From Chryseobacterium glaciei (GTDB lineage Bacteria > Bacteroidota > Bacteroidia > Flavobacteriales > Weeksellaceae), in NCBI RefSeq assembly GCF_001648155.1, contig NZ_CP015199.1:3357001-3421000 (forward strand): a stretch of 64,000 nt of DNA, in the 5' to 3' direction. The number at the start of each line of letters is the position of its first letter. The stretch's first letter is position 1. Under the pieces are notes generated by a model. That model was given only the letters and a program-made list of their open reading frames with translations, was not told the DNA's origin and made no database searches. Made by a program: the position numbers and the translations under genes. Positions 1-7,752 of this stretch are shown here, piece after piece.

Positions 1-69
1 GATCATTTCTCCAGACCTGGAGATTTTAATACAGATTTTAACAACGATTTTTTTAAAAGCTATGACTAA
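1..69 (+). CDS. 3' end of an upstream phage gene (partial)
   Basis: An open frame enters from the window edge and ends at TAA at 67-69, giving 22 residues (DHFSRPGDFN... ending FFKSYD). It overlaps the start of the tailspike gene by 8 bp, as tightly packed phage genes do. Nothing more about its function can be read; by position it is probably a tail or baseplate protein. The rest of the gene lies outside the window. Confidence 0.5.
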   Translation, partial: DHFSRPGDFNTDFNNDFFKSYD

Positions 70-2020
70 ACAAGAAATTTTAGACGCTATCCAAGATCAA
101 ATTACAACAAACGGTTTGCAGGAAATTACAGGGCAAATTTTGAATATGATCCTGACTTCTATTGCCACAATTATTCCGGATGATGCAATGCTTACTTCTT
201 CTTTTGGAGGCATTGTAACACCTGCAAGCGTTATTGTGGTTACACCCGGGCAGCAAAAATGGGTTTTTGCTAATCCTGGAACCTATCCCAATTATGGAGG
301 ATTTACTTTTGTTGCAAATAAAATTAATATTCTTTCTTATGATGGTGCAGAATGGCAAAGACTTGAAATCGATATAGATAATCTAGGTCTTGCTTTAACT
401 TTTGATCCTAGTAATAATACTGAACCAATTTCTGCTAAACTTGTAGCAGATAGATATGACAAAATTATTACTGCTCTGGATTCATTTTTTGTAAAAGATA
501 AAAAAAGATACTATGCTACAGACACGTCTTTAGGGTGGAGTATTAATGCTTTAAAAAATGATAATACAAAAGTCTCTACTGGATTATTGTTTTTAACGGC
601 TTTAAATATACCTACGATAGGAAGAGAAAAAATGTATATTAAGCTAGTTAGATTTTCTACACTAGAACAATATTTAGATGAGTATTCATCTATGTTGGGA
701 GTAAAAGCAAATGGAGATGTTGAAGTTTTGTTGATTGGTAAATTAAATAGTTTGCCAAAGGAATTTGAAGAATTTACTATTGATATTTCATCATATACTT
801 CTATTTCTATTTGTTACGATTTAGTAAACGAAAACACGCCTGATTTATACAGACCAACAATTGAACTTTATAGCACTAATAATGAAAAAGATTCAGTTAA
901 AGCTTACATAGACAATAAAGCATTAGAAGATCAACCTGATAGCGTTTATTCTAATAAAATAAAAGATGTTGTAATTAACATCGATAACCTTACTGGCGTG
1001 AATGATGATGCGAAGATTGATAAGGCTATTGCTATGGTAGAAAATGTCGGAGGCGGACAAATATATTTTCCTTCTCGACAAATCAATATTTCAAAAGCTA
1101 TTTTAATCCCCTCTAACACTAGGTTCATCTTGGATAATTGTCAGATCCAGATGATAAATAATATTCATGATAATATTTTTCGCTCAAAAGGACTTAAAAT
1201 AAACCCAGCTCAACCGAACGGGTTGCAGACAGAAGCAGATTGGGCTGAAAACTTTGAAATATTAGGCATTGGCATGCCTACTATGCGGCAGTCAATTGTG
1301 CCTTTACATGTAGGAGACGCGTATGGCTGGAGAGGTTGTTCTATATTATTAGTTAAAAGTAGAAATTATAAAATATCAAATATTAAGATAATTGAATCTC
1401 ACATGTGGAGTATTTCCAACGAGTACTGCGAGAACGGTTATTTTGAAAATTTAGAATTCCAAAATACGTTGTATGCTAACGCTGATGGTTTGAATTTCCG
1501 TAATGGCTGTAAGAATATGTACGCTAAAAAGCTTCGTGGTGTAACGAATGATAATGCTGTAGCAACAACCGTTTTGGATTCAACTATTCCTGTAAATCCA
1601 AATGCTGGATATTCGTATCAGGCGTTAGGATGGAGTTACGGAGATTATCACGGAGCTGAAAATATAATTGTTGAGGATGTTCAGGTTAAAGCACTTTACG
1701 GGGTTGGTTTAATTATTAGCACATCCAATATAGTTAAGAATATTACCTATAAAGATTTTGTTAGTTCAGTTGTTTCTGCAAATGATTGGGATAATGTTGC
1801 CGTTTGCGGCAATAGTTACAGGTCTTTTGTTTATGGCACCTCGTATGTGGATGGAAATGTTCACAATATCAATATTATAAATTCAACAACATCTATACAT
1901 CAGTATTCTTTAGGAATATATGGTGGGAAAATTGAGAAAATTTATACTTCAATTATAACAAACTCTAATCTATCTGGATTAGGCGCAATCAAAAATGATA
2001 CAACAACTGTTATTAATTAA
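62..2020 (+). CDS. Phage tailspike/tail fibre with pectate-lyase-like beta-helix
   Basis: A 652-residue protein. Residues from about 310 carry the typical opening of the pectate-lyase-3/GH28-like right-handed beta-helix: GVNDDAKIDKAI, then VGGGQIYFPS and a buried-loop segment SNTRFILDN. The following 280 residues are rich in I/N/S strand repeats such as ISNIKIIES and YFENLEFQN, as expected for helix coils. The N-terminal 300 residues look like a separate attachment and linker part (GGIVTPASV, then KWVFANPGTYPNYGG). Beta-helix spikes bind and often cleave surface polysaccharide, so this protein probably determines host recognition. No catalytic residue can be assigned by eye, so enzyme activity is open. 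The gene overlaps the upstream frame by 8 bp and converges on the acyltransferase gene with another 8 bp overlap. Confidence 0.75.
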   Translation: MTKQEILDAIQDQITTNGLQEITGQILNMILTSIATIIPDDAMLTSSFGGIVTPASVIVVTPGQQKWVFANPGTYPNYGGFTFVANKINILSYDGAEWQRLEIDIDNLGLALTFDPSNNTEPISAKLVADRYDKIITALDSFFVKDKKRYYATDTSLGWSINALKNDNTKVSTGLLFLTALNIPTIGREKMYIKLVRFSTLEQYLDEYSSMLGVKANGDVEVLLIGKLNSLPKEFEEFTIDISSYTSISICYDLVNENTPDLYRPTIELYSTNNEKDSVKAYIDNKALEDQPDSVYSNKIKDVVINIDNLTGVNDDAKIDKAIAMVENVGGGQIYFPSRQINISKAILIPSNTRFILDNCQIQMINNIHDNIFRSKGLKINPAQPNGLQTEADWAENFEILGIGMPTMRQSIVPLHVGDAYGWRGCSILLVKSRNYKISNIKIIESHMWSISNEYCENGYFENLEFQNTLYANADGLNFRNGCKNMYAKKLRGVTNDNAVATTVLDSTIPVNPNAGYSYQALGWSYGDYHGAENIIVEDVQVKALYGVGLIISTSNIVKNITYKDFVSSVVSANDWDNVAVCGNSYRSFVYGTSYVDGNVHNINIINSTTSIHQYSLGIYGGKIEKIYTSIITNSNLSGLGAIKNDTTTVIN

Positions 2021-3107
2021 ATTTTGATTTTAACTTCAAGAAAAAACTTTCAAAATATTTATAGGAAAAATGGGAAATAACAAACGTCAACAAGAAGGTA
2101 ATTGGATAAATGATCCATAGATTCTTAAAATAAATTGATGCTCTGATTGCTATAGTCAAAGCAACGAAATGATACATATAGATTCCATAAGATATTGAAC
2201 CGAGATAATTTGTGACTTTATTTTCTAGAACTGATTTAAGATCATCATTACAAGCAAGATTAACAATGATAATGGCAAACAGCAATGCGTAAATATCATA
2301 ATGAAAGAAACCGAAATTCACTCCGAAAAGCAGCAGTAATATTGTTGAGATAACTGTAATGAAAAATACTTTTCTTTCAAAAATAATATTGATAATTAAA
2401 TTTTTATTATAAACTAATATAGCAAATATGCCTCCCAATGCCATACAATTAATATTAAAGTAGAAAATAAAGCCTTTTATTATCTGTTGAGCCTTGTCAT
2501 TAATAACAGGAATATTGGTGTAGTTAAAAAAAAATTTGACAATCCAATAACCTATAATAAATGTAATCATAATTCTGATTGACTTTTTAGGGAAAAGAAT
2601 AAAAAGAAATGGCCAGAATAGGTAAAATTGCTCTTCGGTTGCGATAGACCATGTTTGCGAAGTATAAGGAATATCTCCATAAATAGGAATTCCAACATTA
2701 GCGAAAATTGATAGATAATAAAAGATATTTGGAAATCGATGCTGAAGAACATCCGGGAAAATATTTTTATCTGGAATGTCAAAGAAGGGGATATATGGGT
2801 AAACAAAAAAGCCTAAAAAAACTATTAAATAATACAAAGGCCAAATTCTTAAAACCCTTCTTAAGTAAAAATTTTTAATAGATATAGCACCTTTACTTTC
2901 TTTTTCATGTAATAACAGAGATGTAATTAAAAACCCGCTTAAAACAAAAAATAAAACGACACCTAATTTGCCTATAACTTGAAAAAATGGAATATTCCAA
3001 TAATTATTTAAACCGAAAAGAGATTTATAAAGCTCAATATGATGGACTATTACTAATAATGCAGCAATAAATCTTAGGGAATTAAGATTAGGGTAAATTT
3101 TTTTCAT
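2013..3107 (-). CDS. Membrane O-acyltransferase (acyltransferase 3 family), phage-borne
   Basis: A 364-residue polytopic membrane protein. The N-terminus has the acyltransferase-3 (OafA/NodX) signature: LRFIAALLVIVHH with R12 and H22/H23, then VVLFFVLSGFLIT and RRVLRIWPLYYL. About ten hydrophobic segments follow, with TWSIATEEQFYLFWP in the middle. These enzymes acetylate exported sugars such as O-antigen. The gene is the only one on the minus strand between spike and lysis genes, and it ends inside the last codons of the spike gene. This is the place and orientation of a lysogenic-conversion (moron) gene. Its likely role, by inference, is to modify the polysaccharide receptor of the spike and exclude other phages. 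The substrate is unknown. Confidence 0.8.
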   Translation of the reverse strand: MKKIYPNLNSLRFIAALLVIVHHIELYKSLFGLNNYWNIPFFQVIGKLGVVLFFVLSGFLITSLLLHEKESKGAISIKNFYLRRVLRIWPLYYLIVFLGFFVYPYIPFFDIPDKNIFPDVLQHRFPNIFYYLSIFANVGIPIYGDIPYTSQTWSIATEEQFYLFWPFLFILFPKKSIRIMITFIIGYWIVKFFFNYTNIPVINDKAQQIIKGFIFYFNINCMALGGIFAILVYNKNLIINIIFERKVFFITVISTILLLLFGVNFGFFHYDIYALLFAIIIVNLACNDDLKSVLENKVTNYLGSISYGIYMYHFVALTIAIRASIYFKNLWIIYPITFLLTFVISHFSYKYFESFFLKLKSKFN

Positions 3108-3139
3108 TCACAAAAATAAACAAAAAATCAAAAAAATCA

Positions 3140-3406
3140 ATGAAAGGTTTTTTCTACACAATAATAGGATGGCTTGGAATCGAAGTTTTAAGCAGCAATA
3201 ATGCGATACTAATTAGGATACCGGAAGGTTCACACGGATGGTATTTACTATTATTTATCAATTTCTTTTTTCTTTTTTATGGAATGTATTCAATCTATAA
3301 AATAATTAAAAGGGCAATTAGATGTTATCAGTTTAAAAATTTTAGAAAAATAAAACAAAGACAAGAATATGCCAACGGAAAAGGAAATCAAAATAGTGAT
3401 CACTGA
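3140..3406 (+). CDS. Small membrane protein at start of lysis cassette
   Basis: An 88-residue protein with a hydrophobic N-terminus (FFYTIIGWLGIEV), a strong membrane segment at about 34-58 (WYLLLFINFFFLFYGMYSIY) and a basic, charged tail (KIIKRAIRC... RKIKQRQEY). The gene starts 33 bp after the divergent acyltransferase start and overlaps the next gene by 38 bp. The position directly before the holin candidate suggests an antiholin or accessory lysis protein. I recognise no family, so the role is a guess from context. Confidence 0.55.
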   Translation: MKGFFYTIIGWLGIEVLSSNNAILIRIPEGSHGWYLLLFINFFFLFYGMYSIYKIIKRAIRCYQFKNFRKIKQRQEYANGKGNQNSDH

Positions 3407-3809
3407 TGGACTTCTTAACTGGCCATACTCTTCAAATGATTGGATTATAATTGTACTTGCTATCTCAGCTTATTTCTTCAGGATGTATCTAATTTATAAG
3501 AATACAGATAGCAAAAACCCGAAACTTATCGATTGGATCGGAATTTTTGTTCTGACTGTATTAAGTACAATAACACTTTATGAGATGGCCTTGCATTATG
3601 AATGGCCGTTGAAAGTCTTTTTTCTTCCTTTCGCTTTATCAATTATCCTGGCTAAGGATGTTTCAGATTGGCTATTTATGACCAAGGACGGAAAAGATTT
3701 TATCATTCACACTTTTAAAGAATTTATATCTGGAGTATTAAGAAACTTCGGATATGTAAAACAAAATAATAATTCTGACAATGAAGAAAACAATACTCCT
3801 GACGCTTAG
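3369..3809 (+). CDS. Putative holin
   Basis: A 146-residue protein with three hydrophobic stretches: DWIIIVLAISAYFFRMYLIY (about 24-43), WIGIFVLTVLSTITLY (about 55-71) and VFFLPFALSIILA (about 82-95). A hydrophilic C-terminus ends in [14 protein letters not shown]. Size, three membrane spans and a charged tail fit a class I holin. The gene lies immediately upstream of a spanin and an endolysin, overlapping the spanin gene by 29 bp. No holin family motif is recognised by eye, so the call rests on topology and cassette position. A general phage membrane protein is the alternative. Confidence 0.5.
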   Translation: MPTEKEIKIVITDGLLNWPYSSNDWIIIVLAISAYFFRMYLIYKNTDSKNPKLIDWIGIFVLTVLSTITLYEMALHYEWPLKVFFLPFALSIILAKDVSDWLFMTKDGKDFIIHTFKEFISGVLRNFGYVKQNNNSDNEENNTPDA

Positions 3810-4326
3810 CCTTTTTCTGCTTTCCTGTGGAACCAGACAAAAGGATTTACAAAAAAACGAAACAAAAACAGAGTCCGAGAATTCGGTAAATAGTAGTTCG
3901 GAAGCTGCTGTGAAAATTAACCGGAAAGATTCGCAATTACAAGTCTCTGATTTATCAAAAACCAAAATTTCTGTAATCCCTAAAGTAAATAAATGCTCGG
4001 ATCCTCAAAATCCAACACAGCCTCCACAGCCTAGAAATATGAATGTAAAAGATTCAAAAGGAAATGAAGTCAATATTCCGGTTGATGAAAACTCGGAAAT
4101 ACATATTGAAAACACTTCTGAACTTGAGACAAAGTTAAAAAGTACAGAATTGGAGCTTGGGATCAGTGAGAAAGAAAACATAAATCTTCAGACTAAAAAT
4201 ACTGAACTACAAAAACAGATTGATTCTTCAGTAAAAAGTAATAAACCAATGTGGTGGCTTTACATTTTAATCTTTGTTTTAGGAGTCCTCTTTATCCCAA
4301 TCATTAAATTTTTTATAAGAAAATGA
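3781..4326 (+). CDS. Putative unimolecular spanin (u-spanin)
   Basis: A 181-residue protein with a lipoprotein signal (LSLFLLSCG, lipid-anchor Cys16) and a second anchor at the other end: [20 protein letters not shown], about 158-177, followed by basic residues. In between is a long charged region with a coiled-coil-like stretch ([28 protein letters not shown]) and a Pro-rich hinge (NPTQPPQP). An outer-membrane lipoprotein tip plus an inner-membrane C-terminal span in one chain is the topology of phage T1-type u-spanins, which fuse the two membranes in the last step of lysis. The gene is sandwiched between holin and endolysin candidates, with stop and start overlapping (ATGA) at the endolysin. 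Topology is read from sequence; function is inference. Confidence 0.65.
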   Translation: MKKTILLTLSLFLLSCGTRQKDLQKNETKTESENSVNSSSEAAVKINRKDSQLQVSDLSKTKISVIPKVNKCSDPQNPTQPPQPRNMNVKDSKGNEVNIPVDENSEIHIENTSELETKLKSTELELGISEKENINLQTKNTELQKQIDSSVKSNKPMWWLYILIFVLGVLFIPIIKFFIRK

Positions 4327-4793
4327 AAACTACAGCACAATTTAAAACCAAATTTGGAACGCCAACCGAAACCGGGAAAGGATATTTGGTAATAATAGAT
4401 CTACCATATCCAATGCGAATTGCCTGGGATGTAGAAACAAGCGTAAAAAAAATGTCTTGTCACAAAGATATTGCTAAGCCTTTAAAAGCGGTTTTCAATG
4501 AACTTTTAAAGGTTTATGGATATTCTAAGATTAGAGAATTAGGAATTGATTTGTTTGGAGGCTGTTTCAATTATAGACAAATGAGAGGCGGATCCAGTTA
4601 CTCAGTACATGCATGGGGTCTTGCTATTGATCTTGATCCGGCCAGAAACCAACTCAAAGAAACCGCGAGAACCGCAAGATTTGCAAGGTCGGAATATAAA
4701 GCAATGATTGATATTTTTTACAAACACGGCTTTGTGAGTCTTGGCAGAGAAAAAAACTACGATTGGATGCATTTCCAATGGAACGAATTTTAA
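4323..4793 (+). CDS. Phage endolysin, M15-family peptidase
   Basis: A 156-residue protein with the metallopeptidase M15 signature: [12 protein letters not shown] gives zinc ligands H96 and D103, and DWMHFQW gives the third ligand H150. This subfamily (VanY/L-alanyl-D-glutamate peptidase type) cuts peptide cross-links in peptidoglycan. There is no signal peptide, so export should depend on the holin. The start overlaps the spanin stop by 4 bp (ATGA), so translation is probably coupled. A strong palindromic terminator follows about 30 bp downstream, closing the lysis cassette. The family call is firm; the exact bond cut is not known. Confidence 0.88.
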   Translation: MKTTAQFKTKFGTPTETGKGYLVIIDLPYPMRIAWDVETSVKKMSCHKDIAKPLKAVFNELLKVYGYSKIRELGIDLFGGCFNYRQMRGGSSYSVHAWGLAIDLDPARNQLKETARTARFARSEYKAMIDIFYKHGFVSLGREKNYDWMHFQWNEF

Positions 4794-4821
4794 ATATTTT
4801 ATCTTTTTACTGAAACCCGTA

Positions 4822-4855
4822 ACAAAAAGCGTTGCACATATGCAACGCTTTTTGT
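4822..4855. terminator. Perfect hairpin terminator after the lysis cassette
   Basis: A 15-bp perfect stem (ACAAAAAGCGTTGCA with its complement) encloses the 4-base loop CATA. The 3' arm ends in five T and the 5' arm starts with five A, so it could terminate transcription from both sides. It sits between the endolysin and a small unassigned gene. Confidence 0.75.
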
Positions 4856-4905
4856 ATCTTTACAAAGTCAAAATAATCAAAGTTTAACAATTAAAATTTT
4901 AAAAA

Positions 4906-5172
4906 ATGAAAACAGAAACAGATTTAAACAAAATGAAGAAAGATGCATTATATGCATACTTAGAACTATGTAATATTGGAGATCTAGTTCCAGACAAAGC
5001 ACTTTATGATAAACTAATAAACTTTAATGATGTAGAAGGATTAGAACTGAATATCTCCATAATGGAATCGGGAATCATAAAAATTAAAAAAACGAAAACA
5101 AAAATAGAAATGGAAATTAAGCGAAAGAATGAGGAGTCTTTATTCAGACAAATACTAAATTTCTTTAAGTAA
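4906..5172 (+). CDS. Small unassigned phage protein
   Basis: An 88-residue, soluble, Lys- and Glu-rich protein: the N-terminal half is helical (LNKMKKDALYAYLELCNIGD), and the C-terminal half is a run of basic residues (KIKKTKTKIEMEIKRKNEES). I recognise no family. It is a monocistronic unit between two hairpin terminators (4822-4855 and 5176-5199). A weak promoter match, TTG at 4832 and TATCTTTA at 4855, lies upstream. Being independently transcribed within a prophage, it could be expressed in the lysogen, but this is speculative. Confidence 0.5.
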   Translation: MKTETDLNKMKKDALYAYLELCNIGDLVPDKALYDKLINFNDVEGLELNISIMESGIIKIKKTKTKIEMEIKRKNEESLFRQILNFFK

Positions 5173-5175
5173 AAA

Positions 5176-5199
5176 AGCCCTCCTAGGAGGGCTCTTTTG
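5176..5199 (+). terminator. Rho-independent terminator
   Basis: AGCCCTC and GAGGGCT form a GC-rich stem around CTAG, followed by CTTTTG. It is 4 bp after the stop of the 88-residue gene and separates it from the Xre regulator. Confidence 0.7.
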
Positions 5200-5242
5200 T
5201 CAAAATAATCTTAGTTTTGCAACTAAAATCAGCTGTAAATTT

Positions 5243-5458
5243 ATGGAAAATAATATAGAATTAGAAAAAATAATTCTTTATATAGAGAATGTTAGGAAAT
5301 CAAAAAAGATATCTTTTTATAAAATTGCTAAAGAAACTGGTTTGAATAGGTCTACAGTTCAAAGAATTTTAGAATTTACAACTAAACCGGAATTAGGTAA
5401 TTTTTTACTGATAGCGAAAGCTGTCGGAGTTGAAATAAGTTATTCAGAAATTAAGTAA
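5243..5458 (+). CDS. Xre/Cro-CI family HTH regulator
   Basis: A 71-residue protein consisting of a single helix-turn-helix domain: SFYKIAKETGLNRSTVQRIL is the two-helix core, followed by FLLIAKAVGVEI, the usual last helix of the Cro/CI fold. It is only the DNA-binding part, so it resembles Cro or a small excision regulator more than a full CI repressor. It has its own transcription unit after the 5176-5199 terminator; a TAGTTTTG element (5212-5219) could be a -7 box, although no -33 box stands at the right distance. Its target operators are not apparent. Confidence 0.75.
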   Translation: MENNIELEKIILYIENVRKSKKISFYKIAKETGLNRSTVQRILEFTTKPELGNFLLIAKAVGVEISYSEIK

Positions 5459-5590
5459 CTTATTTTCATAGAAAAAATTTAAAAGCATAACAATAATAAT
5501 GATAAAGCAAATCCAGAATAATATTCCTATAATTTTTATTTCTGTATCATTACTTTTAAATAGTATGCAATCATTAATGAAATCTCTCAT
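5444..5590 (-). CDS. Possible 48-residue single-span membrane peptide
   Basis: A short minus-strand frame: MRDFINDCILFKSNDTEIK, then a hydrophobic segment of about 20 residues rich in I/F/V (IIGILFWICFIIIIVMLL), then NFFYENKLLNF. An in-frame TAG lies just upstream of the ATG, so the start is fixed. The 3' end overlaps the end of the Xre gene by 15 bp. It fills a 200-bp space that otherwise has no gene. The charged-hydrophobic-charged pattern looks like a real small membrane protein, for instance a superinfection-exclusion or toxin-like peptide. A random AT-rich frame cannot be excluded. Confidence 0.4.
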   Translation of the reverse strand: MRDFINDCILFKSNDTEIKIIGILFWICFIIIIVMLLNFFYENKLLNF

Positions 5591-5656
5591 TTTTTTCTAT
5601 AAAAATAAGTATCAAATACTATTCTATATTACGGATTACCGTAATTCCAAATAAAA

Positions 5657-5887
5657 TCACATTCCATCTTCTAGTTTTCTGATCTCCTGTTGAGCAAATA
5701 TTTCCATTTCCTCAATTACTTTGTCTCGCTCATGCTTAGACTTAAAAAATCCATGTTCAGTAACACGAGAGATCATTGTAGGATTCGCTTGATCTACTTT
5801 AAAAAGCATTTCAATTCCGTTAGCTAAATAAAAAACGAAAAATTGCTGAGATGCAGGCTCATAAAATAATTTAATTGTCCTTTTCAT
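5657..5887 (-). CDS. Small unassigned phage protein
   Basis: A 76-residue protein starting MKRTIKLFYEPASQQFF. The frame stays open further upstream, but that part (to 5965) would run into the divergently oriented 5927 gene, and the internal Met starts a sensible soluble protein. It has a beta-rich N-terminal half (FFVFYLANGIEMLFKVD) and a helical, acidic C-terminus (ERDKVIEEMEIFAQQEIRKL). I recognise no family. It is divergent from the following structural cluster, so it may be an early or lysogenic gene. Confidence 0.5.
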   Translation of the reverse strand: MKRTIKLFYEPASQQFFVFYLANGIEMLFKVDQANPTMISRVTEHGFFKSKHERDKVIEEMEIFAQQEIRKLEDGM

Positions 5888-5926
5888 AAACGTTAGGCTT
5901 TCTGAGATTGCAGCAAAAATAATGCA

Positions 5927-6700
5927 ATGGAAGGAAATATCATAGTTGCAAGATCTTGGAACCAATTAAATGATTGGCAGCTGCAGGAAATAGCACACCT
6001 TTATCTCAATACCCCGGTTGATGATTTCGCAGAAGCTTACGCGCAAATGATCCTTATCGTCTATCAAAAATCTCCCGATTTAAAAGCCAGGCTCCAGCTC
6101 AAGAGAATTACAGACGATGTTCCAATTACCGAACTGGCTAAACATACCGAATACCTCAAAGATAGAAATGATCTGTATCGCTTTCCGGAGATTCCTGGAG
6201 TAATAAAACCTGCAGATAAAATAGAAAATATTTCTGCACGTCAATTTTCTACAATTGATACCTATTTTTTTAAATGGAATAATGAGAGAAATTTATTAAA
6301 TCTCAAAAGGCTTGTGGCTACTATTTACAGGCTTAATGATCAGTATGACGACCTTGATTTAAAAAGTGTGTCGATGATCACCGATAAGATTACGGAGAAG
6401 CAAATGGAGGCCGTCGCTTTGGCTTATATGTTTATTCGAAAACACATTGAAGAACAATTCCCTATTGTATTTCCTAAAACTCCGGAAACGGAGGAGGAGA
6501 AATTACAACCGGTCTTTAAGAAAAAAGACAGGGATTTTGTTCCTTTTGATAAAGCTCTGTTGGCTATGGCAATGGATGAGCTCCAGCCGTTGGGGAAAAA
6601 ACAGGATGTAAATAACGTACGTATTTATGAATTCCTGAGCGTGATGTCCGAAAGTATAGTGTATCATAAAGCAAAGCAGAAATCAAATGAAGGAAAATAG
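5927..6700 (+). CDS. Phage protein of unknown function (257 aa)
   Basis: A soluble, mainly helical protein (DWQLQEIAHLYLNTP, NLLNLKRLVATIYRLND, TEKQMEAVALAYMFIRKHIE). It opens the plus-strand structural cluster that leads to the tape measure and overlaps the next gene by 14 bp. The position, some genes ahead of the tape measure, would fit a connector or a tail-assembly factor. No motif supports a specific name. Confidence 0.55.
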   Translation: MEGNIIVARSWNQLNDWQLQEIAHLYLNTPVDDFAEAYAQMILIVYQKSPDLKARLQLKRITDDVPITELAKHTEYLKDRNDLYRFPEIPGVIKPADKIENISARQFSTIDTYFFKWNNERNLLNLKRLVATIYRLNDQYDDLDLKSVSMITDKITEKQMEAVALAYMFIRKHIEEQFPIVFPKTPETEEEKLQPVFKKKDRDFVPFDKALLAMAMDELQPLGKKQDVNNVRIYEFLSVMSESIVYHKAKQKSNEGK

Positions 6701-7190
6701 TTACATAGAGGTCAAAAATTACTTTGAAAATTTATCAGTGCAAGCAAATTTTATAAATGATTTTGTTGGTTTTTTTCAAAGAGAGTGGGCGAATAGAACC
6801 GCCTCCGTTAAAGGATTAAAAACTCCAGCTTTAGCACTTTTTAAATATGATCTTGGTTTTGATGGCCCGGATCAGAATACTGTTGCCGTTCGAAAACTCG
6901 GCTTTGCGATTATGTTTAATAATATCAAGCCAGATGATCTGGAGGGTCAGTATATTGCGATCCATGATGCTGAACAATTAGCCTTAAAAGTGCTAGGCCG
7001 GATCCGGTATGATAGTAATACTCCAGATCATCCATTGTTCAATTCTTTTTTAAAAGATTCTGTAGAAATTAATCCAGTGGAACTTTCCGGAGGAGAGGTT
7101 GGAGTAGATGTTTTATTTAATTTTAAAAATAAGCAATTATTGAAAGTTGATCCTGAAGACTGGGAGGATATAGAAAATATTTGTCAATAA
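6687..7190 (+). CDS. Phage protein of unknown function (167 aa)
   Basis: An alpha/beta protein without signal or membrane segment. The middle part (DNTVAVRKLGFAIMFNN, then EGQYIAIHDAEQLALKVLGRI) and the end (VGVDVLFNFKNKQLLKVDPEDWEDI) suggest a small beta-rich core such as that of tail-terminator or neck proteins, but no family is recognised. It is translationally linked to the upstream gene (14-bp overlap) and followed by a 287-bp space that holds a promoter and a structured RNA. Confidence 0.55.
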   Translation: MKENSYIEVKNYFENLSVQANFINDFVGFFQREWANRTASVKGLKTPALALFKYDLGFDGPDQNTVAVRKLGFAIMFNNIKPDDLEGQYIAIHDAEQLALKVLGRIRYDSNTPDHPLFNSFLKDSVEINPVELSGGEVGVDVLFNFKNKQLLKVDPEDWEDIENICQ

Positions 7191-7260
7191 AAATACGGGC
7201 ACCCATAATTGTAAATTTATTTTAGTGCATACCTTTACGGAAGAAATTTACCGTTATTTA

Positions 7261-7291
7261 TTTTGCGGTTTTGATTTTTTACATATCTTTG
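7261..7291 (+). promoter_or_regulatory. Bacteroidetes-type promoter of the structured RNA
   Basis: TTTTG at 7261-7265, an 18-bp spacer and TATCTTTG at 7284-7291 match the Bacteroidetes -33/-7 consensus (TTTG, TAnnTTTG) in sequence and spacing. Transcription would start a few bases later, at about 7296, exactly where the stem of the RNA begins. Confidence 0.6.
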
Positions 7292-7295
7292 TAGA

Positions 7296-7412
7296 GCTAA
7301 ACCCAATTGACCTGAAGAAGTCTTAAAAAATCTTCACAAAATTTTCACGAAAATATAAAGACCTCGGTCTTGATGAGTATTGGTTAATCTTCTTCGGATG
7401 ATTGGGTTTAGC
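7296..7412 (+). ncRNA. Structured RNA or 5' leader inside the phage structural cluster
   Basis: A 12-bp perfect closing stem pairs GCTAAACCCAAT (7296-7307) with ATTGGGTTTAGC (7401-7412). Inside it a second stem pairs GAAGAAG (7314-7320) with CTTCTTC (7389-7395). Two small hairpins follow in the interior: ATTTT-CACG-AAAAT (7341-7354) and AAGAC-CTCG-GTCTT (7358-7371). A well-placed promoter sits just upstream. A third copy of GCTAAACCCA lies at 7480-7489, covering the G of the next gene's ATG, so the 3' arm of the closing stem could instead pair with that start region. This suggests either a small RNA or a leader that controls translation of the 90-residue protein. It matches no RNA family I know; the structure is drawn by eye. 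Confidence 0.5.
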
Positions 7413-7477
7413 GACTTCCAAGAAAATCAAGACTTTTTTCTTGTTCTATTTGAAATTTAATTTTAAATAAATATAAA

Positions 7478-7750
7478 ATGCTAAACCCAGTAAAAAACAC
7501 TAAAAACAGAAGCTTCAGTAAGTTTTTAGGACAAAGAAGAAAATCTTTTTTACCAAAAAAAGAACAACCACAAAATTTCGATTTTGTAAAACAAAATCAA
7601 GGATCTATTTCAGCGTCCACAATTTCGCACGGAATTATTAAATGCCTATTCTCATCCAAAGCAACTGGAAAAACAGCTTTTGCATTCGGTCCTACATTGG
7701 GAGATGCTTACCAGAATATGATTGGAAAATTCAACCTTAAATATTCATAG
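7478..7750 (+). CDS. Small basic phage protein of unknown function
   Basis: A 90-residue protein with a strongly basic N-terminus (KNTKNRSFSKFLGQRRKS, KKEQ) and a Gly/Ser/Ala-rich second half (STISHGIIKCLFSSKATGKT, FAFGPTLGDAYQNMIGKF). I recognise no family. Its first codons (ATGCTAAACCCA) repeat the closing-stem sequence of the upstream structured RNA, so expression may be controlled by RNA pairing. It ends 2 bp before the next gene. Confidence 0.55.
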   Translation: MLNPVKNTKNRSFSKFLGQRRKSFLPKKEQPQNFDFVKQNQGSISASTISHGIIKCLFSSKATGKTAFAFGPTLGDAYQNMIGKFNLKYS

Positions 7751-7752
7751 TC

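Noticed and set aside
5195..5219. Full promoter for the Xre gene (TTTTG and TAGTTTTG)
   Set aside because: The spacer is only 12 bp, too short for the Bacteroidetes consensus; only the -7 box was kept as a possibility.
7200..7260. Possible extension of the structured RNA upstream (ACGG...CCGT hairpin)
   Set aside because: Only a 4-bp stem and located before the promoter, so it would not be part of the transcript.
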